Below are positions 56,853 to 64,000 of a stretch of DNA of 64,000 nt, piece by piece. The notes below the pieces were generated by a model. The model did no database searches. It was given only the letters and a program-made list of their open reading frames with translations, and was not told the origin of the DNA. The DNA is taken from NCBI RefSeq assembly GCF_040869045.1, contig NC_090320.1, forward strand, positions 236,996,978-237,060,977. The letters are read 5' to 3'. The position numbers and the translations under genes are program-made. This DNA is from Eurosta solidaginis (Eukaryota; Arthropoda; Insecta; Diptera; Tephritidae). The first letter of the stretch is position 1, and every line of letters starts with the position of its first letter.

Positions 56853-57479
56853 TGGCAACATAAGCTGTCGCAACAACTTTTCTTGTTCATTTGACTACTA
56901 AACGGTCAATTACGAATAAACGATTTGTGCGCAGTTGATTCAACGTCTTGTTGCGATTGATAAAAATTAACAGAAATTTGGTTGAATTGACCCATATTTC
57001 CGTTGATTTTACCAGTCTTTTTCTTTCAGTGTAAGTAACTGATGCACCTAATGTTGAAATTCGATGCTTGGACTGACCAAGAAATTGGCTACGTTTCGGG
57101 AGCCATAACTCGAAGGAAAATTAACGGATCATAATCAGATTGGGTGCACATATTTTTTTTATAGTGGGAAATATTTCTAGCAAAAATGGACGGATTTGGT
57201 AAAAGACCACGCCCACTTGTATATATAAAGAATGTTTGCAAGGATCGTATACTAGAATAATAAGCTATATCTTAGCGAAAAATAGTTTTGTATCAATAAT
57301 ATTTCAGTTACCAAATTTTATTGTAAGAGGAAATCAGGAGAAATGTTTTTAAGTAGGCAGTGTCCCTTAATTTACCTAAAGTCAACAGTATAATTGAAAC
57401 TCACGCTGAGTATAGAATGTTACACCCGAACTTAGATGCCCTTACTTGTTATTTAGAGTTTTCGAAATTTTTTTGAGTA

Positions 57480-57655
57480 CACAGTTTTTTGTACTCCAAT
57501 AAATTTAAGTCCAACAAAGTATCTGTAGCCTCGAAAATTATTTTTTTGGGTATGCGTAGTGGAACTTTTTTTCCTAGGCCCAAATCCTATCGAAAAATCG
57601 ATGGCGCGATATCGGTTAACTTTCGTCCATACAAATCGACCAAACCCAATGTACA
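57480..57655. repeat. Foldback element, right arm only
   Basis: TTTTTTTGGGTATGCGTAGT, ATCCTATCGAAAAATCGATG and TTAACTTTCGTCCATACAAA match 40535-40640. No left arm is present. Confidence 0.75.
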
Positions 57656-57833
57656 TATACATATACATTTAATGACATTTGACAAACCCATCAAGCTTGC
57701 AATCTTTATGACATTGGCACGACTTAAGCAATTAACTGGCAACTCTGTTACGCCACTGGCTGCTTCTTCTCTTCAAATAATCAAAACTTAGGTAGAAGCC
57801 AAAATTTGGTTTTGTTCGCCTATTCATAGATTT

Positions 57834-57841
57834 GTTTCAAG
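57834..57841. repeat. 8-bp target duplication, left
   Basis: GTTTCAAG, repeated at 58062-58069 on the other side of a palindromic MITE. Confidence 0.85.
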
Positions 57842-58061
57842 CAGGGATGCTTAACGAACGAAACGATATCATTTCGTTACGATAATCAACGTTAATAAAC
57901 GAAACGAAGTCATTTCGTTTCGTTTATTAACGTTAAGAACGTCAAATTAACGTTAATTTCACGATCTTAACGATAATAAACGAAACGAAATGACTTCGTT
58001 TCGTTTATTGACGTTGATTATCGTAACGAAATGATATCGTTTCGTTCGTTAAGCATGCCTG
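57842..58061. mobile_element. 220-bp palindromic hAT-type MITE
   Basis: Ends CAGGGATGCTTAACGAACG and CGTTCGTTAAGCATGCCTG are inverted repeats. The pairing continues for about 95 bp per arm with only a few mismatches, leaving a loop of roughly 30 bp around 57940-57968. An exact 8-bp target duplication (GTTTCAAG) flanks it. CAGGG-type ends plus 8-bp duplications are the hallmark of hAT transposons. No protein is encoded. Transcription through it would give a long hairpin RNA. Confidence 0.88.
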
Positions 58062-58069
58062 GTTTCAAG
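58062..58069. repeat. 8-bp target duplication, right
   Basis: GTTTCAAG, identical to 57834-57841. Confidence 0.85.
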
Positions 58070-58440
58070 TATTCGTTTTTTATGTCTTCACATACTTCAA
58101 ACAGGTGGATTCAACTTTGATGCTACATCTGTCTCTATTCGATTCATTACATAACAATTTTTTTGTGGTTCCCTTTCTAAAAGTCAAACAAAAGAATTTT
58201 TTGCGCAACTATGTTTGACAATTGCGGTTTGACAGCCTTGTAATGAGGTCAAGTTTTTGTTGTGACTGACAGGTTTTATTTGACATTTTAATGAATAAAA
58301 TAATTTAAAAAAATTAAAAAAAGTAATTATAATACTAAAAGCTAGAAAATAATTAGGTAGGTCCTAGGTACTAGTCATCGCACTCCTCAACAATCTAGGG
58401 CGCTGATCAGACAATTAAATAAAAGCGTTGGGCGCGTGAA
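58070..58440. other. No gene; includes an inverted repeat D-flank segment
   Basis: 58336-58440 (AAAGCTAGAAAATAATTAGG, GGTCCTAGGTACTAGTCAT, CTAGGGCGCTGAT) is the inverse of about 7390-7495. The rest is AT-rich and featureless. Confidence 0.45.
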
Positions 58441-58583
58441 GTAGCATAAAAAAACAAGGGTACAAACGTAGAGGCGGAGATATTGGAAGTGGACAAATAG
58501 CTCGATGATGCTGCGAGTCTAACAATGACGCTTCGGATAGGGGAGGGAGAAGCGGACCTCAAGACGCGGAAAACAGCGGAAAA

Positions 58584-59270
58584 ATGCATTGCGTGAGCGC
58601 AGTGGCAGATAATTTGGAGGGAGAAAAACAGCTCAATACAATCATACAGATAAACCTCCAACACAGTAAAGTGGCATCGAGCGACCTCCTCCTGACTCTT
58701 GAGGAGGGTTCGTTTGATGTGTCGCTGATCCAGGAGCCATGGAGGAGAGGTTTCTGGACTCAGCGCTCGCGAATACAGCGTTTATTACGCAAAGATGGAA
58801 ATCACGGCTAAAGCTGCAGTCATCGTAAAGAAACACCTATACTTGTGCATGCTATCTAACTTCAGCACCGAAGACCTAGCGGTAGTCGCAATAGAGGGAA
58901 AGAAAAACCCACCCTTATACTGGCATCCTGCTATATGGCCCATGACGTGAAAGTCAAAAGGCTGGTGGATCAAGAAGGGTGCAGAGAACGGCTGTCATAG
59001 GCACGGATGCGAATGCGCATCTCAGCGTATGGGGAGGGCACCATATTAATGATATATGTGAATCCCTTTTTTGTTACATAGTACAGAGTAGTCCACTGGT
59101 GGCCAACAGGGGTAGGGTGCCTACATATGCTGGTCCTACGTCAAGCAATGTGCTTGATATCACATTTAGTTCTGAACGTGATATATCGGGGTATGAACGG
59201 TGGGTCCTTGACAGGCCATCGTTCTCAGACCATGCATATGTCAGCTTCAGAATCCCCCTAAAAAGGTAGA
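58584..59270 (+). pseudogene. LINE endonuclease (APE type), decayed
   Basis: It reads IIQINLQHSKVASSDLLLTL and SLIQEPW (Asn and Glu of the active site) in the frame from 58584. After shifts it reads VIGTDANAHLSVWG and VANRGRVPTYAGPTSSNVLD, ending PSFSDHAYVSF with the terminal SDH motif. It would nick target DNA to prime reverse transcription. At least three frame changes occur. Confidence 0.8.
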
Positions 59271-59689
59271 GAAGGGGAAAACCTTTAGAAGTCCTAGGGC
59301 AATGGTTGGCACCATAGAGGAGCTGGATGAGTGCAACAACATCTTATCAAAGGTGCTGACAACTGCGTACACCAGAGCTTGTTGCGGAAAGCGAGGAGTG
59401 CTGGAACGAACACAGAGATCTGTTGAAGATTTGTAAACGTGAAATCAACGGGTTTGATGGAAGGATTTCTATTTCTATATAGAATGCTCCAGCGAAACCG
59501 CGAGACTGAGGAAACTGCTATCTAAAGGAGATGCAGTCCAGAGACTGATAAAAAAGGACGACGGGGATGATCACACAGTAGTGAAGATTCCCTTTCACAT
59601 ATTTTCTACTTAACACACACTTCCCATCAGGAGACGATGCTGAAGAGTTATGTAACCTCGTCTACAGTCCTAATACGGAGCGAAAGGTA

Positions 59690-60510
59690 CCAGGATTGGT
59701 GACAACGACCAAAATTGAATGGGTAATAAAAAGGTTTCCTATGTTCAAATCGCCGGACCCAGATGGGATATTTCCTGCTATTCTGCAGACGGCCGGTGGA
59801 ACGATTATAGAATGGCTAAGAATAATTTTTGAGTGTTGCAAAGAACTGCACCACGTCCCGCAAGCTTGGAGAACGGCTCGAGTAGTCTTCATAACGAAAG
59901 TGGGAAAAGCCAGTCAGCTGCCCCCGAAGGACCACAGGCTTATTAGTTTCACATATTTTCTACTCAAAAACCTAGAGAGATTAATAGATGTGTATATTAA
60001 ATCAAAAATGAACAAGGAATTATTCTCTTCAGCACAACATGCTTACACCAAAGCCAAGTCAGTCGATAATGCATTGCATAGGGTGGTTATGAATACAGAG
60101 AAGGCCTTGGAACAGCAGCAATTTGCCCTAGTTGTTTTTCTGAGCATCGCCGTAGCTTTCAACAATGTCTCGAAAAGAGTAATCATGGATAGTCTCAACT
60201 CGATTGAAGTTTATCCAGCTTTCGCAAATTGGATCGGCTCCATGGTTAGCTACAAAATGATCACGTCGCAATGGGATCTGTGCGAGGCAACGAAATATGT
60301 AAACAGAGGAACGCCACAGAGTGGGGTTATATCATAAATGTTGTGGACGCTGGTTATAAACCAATTGTTTAGACGGTTCGACGGAGGACCAGTCAAACCT
60401 ACGGCATATGCAGATGACGTTTCTGTCATCATAAGTGGCAGTTGCCTAACAACACTCAACTTTCTGAAGGATCAGGCACTTCGGGATGTACATACATGCC
60501 TGGGCAACTA
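59690..60510 (+). pseudogene. LINE reverse transcriptase, first two thirds
   Basis: The frame 59696-60337 reads FKSPDPDGIFPAILQTAG, RTARVVFITKVGKASQL, DHRLISFTYFLLKNLERLID and a decayed block A (LSIAVAFNNVSKRVI, where AFDNV-type residues are usual). It then reads NRGTPQSGVIS and a stop. After the stop the sequence reads RRFDGGPVKPTAYADDVSVI, so the catalytic YADD is still present at about 60408. Decayed and inactive. Confidence 0.8.
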
Positions 60511-60630
60511 GAGTCGGGTTAACCGCCAATGCGGAAACCGATCTACATAGTATTATTTACTAGGAAGTATAAGGTCTCTAATTGGACTAAACCTAAGCTT
60601 GGAGGGGTAACCCTGCAAGAAAAATATAGC

Positions 60631-60870
60631 TGTAGGCTACTTTTATTGTATTGTTCTTGTTATTTTGACTTTAATACAACTTAACTCATGTTTTTTTTTG
60701 AATTGTGTTAATATTTATCAAGTTCTTTAAATATTTATTTTCAAATGTTTCTTTCAAAAATTTTCATTGAGTTGTAAAATATAAAAAGAAATAATAAAAT
60801 CATTTTAGGAGTTATTAAATAAAATTTCTTTTCACTTAAATAAAATTGTGCTAAATTATTAACCACCACA
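60631..60870. mobile_element. Solo LTR, 240 bp, with 5-bp target duplication
   Basis: The AT-rich insert begins TGTAGGCTAC and ends AACCACCACA, flanked by ATAGC at 60626-60630 and 60871-60875. It interrupts the LINE between LQEK and KYLGVILDNKLSC. TG...CA ends plus a 5-bp duplication fit an LTR left by recombination of a copia- or BEL-type element. There is no internal sequence. Confidence 0.7.
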
Positions 60871-60875
60871 ATAGC

Positions 60876-61504
60876 ACAAAGTATCTAGGAGTTATACTAG
60901 ATAATAAGTTGTCGTGCAAACTCCATGTGGAAGAGAGAGCGAAGAAAGCCTCCGCGGCACTCTATGCATACAAGAGGATGTTAGGATGCACGTGGGCCCT
61001 ATCACCCAAACTCTCTCATTGGGTATTTACGGCAATTGTCAGCGCATAATTTACACCGGGGTTCTTGTTTGGTGGACAGCCACACAAAAAAGTACGTATA
61101 TCAAAAAACTTGAGAGGATATGCAGAGAATCAATGATTAGCATAACGGGAGCCTTAAAAGCTACCCCGACAGCAGCATTGCATGCTATTCTACATATCCC
61201 GCCTACAGACCTAACGACCAAAAATATCGCGTTAGCAACGGCAACAAGGCTTAAAGCCTCGGGGCAGTTAGAGTGCAGGCCTTATGGCCACAGCAGTATA
61301 GCGCCATCTAATATCGGGCAAACGGAATATATGGTCCCGTGCCTGAGCTTCGATTGGGTCTGCTGTTAACTGTCTCGACCTCGAAATAAGTTGATTCTAC
61401 AGACTGCCAAATTGCTGTAGCGTTTTTCAAGCAGAAATTATAGCGGTGAAGAAAGAAGCGTGCTTAAGCTGCAGTCACGTCAATTTATATATTGATAGTC
61501 AGGC
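60876..61504 (+). pseudogene. LINE RT thumb and start of RNase H, decayed
   Basis: It reads KYLGVILDNKLSCKLHVEER and AKKASAALYAYKRMLG across shifts, then a region with GALKATPTAALHAILHIPP in the frame 60914-61369. It ends near 61500 at YIDSQA, the DSQ block of RNase H, where the tRNA-like insert begins. Confidence 0.7.
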
Positions 61505-62156
61505 TCTTTTTTTTCTCTTAGAAATAATAATTCAATATTCAATTATTATAAGCCGGTGTTAGGCTAGTGAATTCTTAATAATAAGTATAAATTGAACACA
61601 CCATTAAAACAAACAAACATAAATATTGTATAACTATTGGAACGATTTGCCGTTTTGTCTCAAAACCAAATTTGACAAGGGATGGCGGAAAATCGTTCCA
61701 ATATAAACCATTTATCCACCCTGTCGGAAAATCAACAAATCAAAATAAAACATAAATACGTAAAACTGAGCCCGAGTTTACAAAGCTTCTCATTCGCAAC
61801 AAAACAGAAACTTTACAACAACAAATCTACATAACACACAAATTAATAGGGACAAAATGTCTCAATTGTGTTGTTAGTGTAGAAATGAGATAAACTGAAT
61901 TAAGCAAGGAAACAAATACAAGCAGGATAGCCTAGTGGTTAAGGCAACCGCAGTTTTACCGGACCGAATCTCGGTGAAACCTTTCATAACATTACGAAAT
62001 TGCCTGATGATGATTACGTGGCGGTTTTCGAAATGGTACCATCGCAATATGCCAGTAAATATTTCTTTCTTTCTTTTCAGTTTCTCTTAGAAAAACATAA
62101 TAATTGAATATTCCATTATTATAAGCCGGTGTTAAGCTCATGAATTCATAATAATA
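61505..62156. mobile_element. Insert with tRNA-like promoter between direct repeats
   Basis: It splits the RNase H DSQ block; AGGC at 61501-61504 and 62157-62160 may be the target duplication. About 61512-61590 and 62080-62156 are similar direct repeats sharing TTATAAGCCGGTGTTA. Between them, 61919-61990 carries a tRNA-like piece with an A box (TAGCCTAGTGG) and a weak B box (GACCGAATCTC). It could be a SINE dimer or a very small terminal-repeat retroelement; I cannot decide. Confidence 0.5.
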
Positions 62157-62900
62157 AGGCAGCGATTAAGGAAATAATCTCACACAGTACTTCATCAAGA
62201 AGTGTTCTGGAATGCAAAGAAGCATTGGAAAAACTTCGCTCAGGCCGGACCATAAATCTTTACTAGGTTCCGGTCATAAAGGGATAGAAGATAATGAAAA
62301 GGCCGATGAGTTGGCAAAGGGGGGAGGAACACTCGCTGTGTCGACGATAGACGTCCCAATCTGTTTGGGAGAAATCAAAAGGAGATAGGAGTTGAATATG
62401 ATCCATCAAGCAGGAAAGGCGTGGACAAAGGCGCGGGGCTGCAAAATTTCTAAGATCATGTGCAAAGCCTACGATACGATTAAACTCAAAAAGTGGCTCA
62501 TATCTCTGAAGGGAGAAGACTTAAGGTTCACGATGGGCATATTGACTATACACTGCCTTCTGGCGTCACATGCTTATAAGTTTGACCTCGTCAGTAACAC
62601 CAAGTGTAGGAAGTGTGGTTGCGGAAAGAAACGGTTGAGCACGTTCTGTGTTCATGTCCTGCGCTCGCCAGGTCGAGGCTCCAGCTTTTAGTGGCGGCAG
62701 AGTTGCCAGATCTTGAGGCAGCAATTAAGCCGAGTCCTAGAAAACTGATATTATTTGCCAATAGGACGGAGCTATTCTATAACATATGTCCTGGCATCTG
62801 ATTGGGGTTCTTCCGTTTGGTCGTCAAACAAATTCTGGTAACGCTATGGACAAATTCAGTCTATGTGAGGTCTTTATTGATGGGCCGGTTCAAATTAACC
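62157..62900 (+). pseudogene. LINE RNase H end and C-terminal region
   Basis: It reads AAIKEIISHSTSSRSVLECK, then (after a stop) PGHKGIEDNEKADELAKGGG. The frame 62392-62691 then gives MIHQAGKAWTKARGCKISK, LKKWLISLKGEDLRFTMGIL and a Cys/His segment KCRKCGCGKKRL, continued in the frame 62613-62801 as EHVLCSCPALARSRLQLL. The order equals that in 21186-21650. Confidence 0.8.
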
Positions 62901-62924
62901 TAACTGGGAAAAAATATATCCAAG

Positions 62925-63190
62925 CGCGGTCTACCCTCGGCAGTTATTTGGCATACACGCCAAGCGTATTTCTACTATGAAAAGTTTTTCAGTGAAAATG
63001 CATCTTCCTTGCATTAGCTTCCGTTTGGCATCAGCATAAAACATATGTATACATATGTAAGTCCCGTCTGCCAATTTGTAGGGAAAATCAAATGGGAGCA
63101 AGACGCAAATTTGAAGTGAAGTTCGGCCTAAATCTTCTCGTAGATAATTCGCGCCAAGCGTTAGTTATTATTTTTTTCTTTTTAATTTTT
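62925..63190 (+). repeat. SINE-1 family fragment
   Basis: CGGTCTACCCTCGGCAG, a duplicated-looking GGCATACACGCCAAGC, GCATCTTCCTTGCATTAGC, GGGAGCAAGACGCAAATTTG and a T-rich tail are present. The tRNA-like head is absent. It is closest to 6063-6245. Confidence 0.7.
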
Positions 63191-63236
63191 AAATTTTTTT
63201 TATGCGTAATACAAATTATGAATCAGTTAAACAAAT

Positions 63237-64000
63237 CGTTTTTAAACGGTTTTATTTAGCTTGAGTTGACAGGCCGCATGGCCGCATGCACGGCCGTTGT
63301 GAACGAATCTTGTAATTGAAATTTAAGTAACTTCCCGATAAGCTACAAGCATGAAACTTGGAATATAGTTCAGAACCCGATGACAATGCAATAATAAGAA
63401 AAAAATCGCCGGTAGGTGGCGCATGGATCGAGATATTCGCAAAAATCGTATTTGTGGACCGATTTGGCTCATATTTGGAACACATAATACATACAAGAAT
63501 AGAAAGCGACCTATAAAAAAATGGCCGCTAGGTGGCGCATGGATCGAGATATTCGCAAAAATCGTGTTTGTGGACCGATTTGGCTCATATTTGGGACACT
63601 TAATACATACAAGATAGAAAGCGACCTATGAAAAAAATCGCCGCTAGGTGGCCCATGGATCGAGATATTCGCAAAAATCCTATTTGTGGACCGATTTGGC
63701 TCATATTTGGAACCCTTAATACATACAAGAATAGAAATCAATCTGTGAAAGAAAATCGCCGCTAGGTGGCGCATGGATCGAGATATTCACAAAAATCGTA
63801 TTTGTGGTCCGATTTGGATCATATTTGGAACGCATAATACATGCAAGAATAGAAATCGGCCTGTGGAAAAAATCGCCGCTAGGTGGCGCATGGATCGAGA
63901 TATTCACAAAAATCGTATTTGTGGTACGATTTGTCTCATATTTGGAACACATTATGTGACCACATGCAAGAATAAAAAGCGGCTTATGAAAAAAAATCGC
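63237..64000 (-). repeat. Repeat D element with 115-118-bp array, runs off the window
   Basis: The inverse right arm (AAACGGTTTTATTTAGCTTG at 63244, GATAAGCTACAAGCATGAAA at 63338) is followed by units marked by GGCGCATGGATCGAGATATT at about 63417, 63535, 63770 and 63886 (one variant GGCCCATGG at 63651). Each unit contains ACCGATTTGGCTCATATTTG. The minus-strand frames at 63252-63485, 63511-63774 and 63716-63952 follow the array and are not genes. Confidence 0.85.

Larger units (their letters stand above)
46054..57031. mobile_element. TIR element C, copy 2, carrying copia and a SINE
   Basis: Ends CACTGAAAGAAATGGTGCTA (46054) and ACCAGTCTTTTTCTTTCAGTG (57031). Its internal sequence follows copy 1 (39010-40852) on both sides of the copia insertion: left 46054-46421, right 55865-57031. 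It lacks the foldback found in copy 1 and instead has a SINE at 56524-56852. Confidence 0.75.
45807..57450 (+). repeat. Degenerate HINE-like element split by TIR element C
   Basis: The left part (45807-46053) starts TATACCATTC and carries AAGGAATCGAG, GTCCGTTCGTCTGTCCGCC and AACACAATAACTTGAGCAAA, decayed HINE-A 5' arm sequence. The right part (57032-57450) has ACCACGCCCACTTG, CTGAGTATAGAATG, TTACACCCGAAC and the end CCCTTACTTG. Both parts are in the same orientation and abut the ends of TIR element C, so I infer one old element that was interrupted. Confidence 0.55.
58580..62900 (+). mobile_element. Long decayed I-group LINE
   Basis: Endonuclease, reverse transcriptase, RNase H and C-terminal finger regions occur in order over about 4.3 kb. 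They are interrupted by a solo LTR (60631-60870) and a tRNA-like insert (61505-62156). Many frameshifts and stops. A shorter relative is at 20580-21650. Confidence 0.8.

Overview
This window looks like repeat-dense DNA from a higher fly (Diptera), plausibly a tephritid fruit fly. That is inferred from DINE-1-like (Helentron-associated) elements, a copia element, several I/R1/RTE/CR1 LINE families, a Penelope-like element and tRNA-Gly genes on an AT-rich background. I see no convincing host protein-coding gene. The only host-type genes are three tRNA-Gly-like loci, two of which look structurally intact. Nearly everything else is mobile elements, mostly inserted into one another.

Layout. 1-4.7 kb: two oppositely oriented copies of an element I call HINE-A (130-bp minisatellite core) face each other across a ~310-bp tandem array. 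4.7-11.1 kb: SINE pieces and a tandem-repeat element (repeat D) split by a 5'-truncated CR1-type LINE. 11.3-16.3 kb: LINE fragments nested on the + strand, ending in a GC-rich, internally deleted R1-like element with a 13-bp target duplication. 16.5-19.7 kb: a TIR element, then a collapsed gypsy-type retrotransposon whose Gag begins with a SAP domain. 20-27 kb: three tRNA-Gly loci among I-type, RTE and CR1 remnants. 27-30.2 kb: a single reading frame joins gypsy RNase H/integrase to Penelope reverse transcriptase, followed after one stop by a GIY-YIG endonuclease. 31-33 kb: a jockey-like relic and an ATCGAT-rich tract. 33.1-38.5 kb: a 4.8-kb HINE-A followed 30 bp later by a 536-bp deletion derivative. 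39-43.6 kb: a TIR element with a foldback inside it, then repeat D and an RTE fragment. 45.8-57.45 kb: a nest of a degenerate HINE, a TIR element, a young copia and a HINE-B array, with a SINE on the side. 57.8-63.2 kb: a palindromic hAT-type MITE, then a long decayed I-type LINE carrying a solo LTR and a tRNA-like insert. 63.2-64 kb: another repeat D array.

How the parts relate. Autonomous retroelements (copia, gypsy, LINEs, PLE) supply reverse transcriptase, integrase and endonuclease. Most copies are truncated or frameshifted; copia pol is the only long intact set. HINE-A, HINE-B, the MITEs and the SINEs encode nothing and would depend on proteins supplied elsewhere. HINE-A and HINE-B share one terminal design (CAAGTAAG end, a short hairpin, a subterminal inverted repeat matching the opposite end, and a TATAC end), which is the strongest unifying pattern in the window. 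All statements come from reading the sequence; no database or folding program was run.
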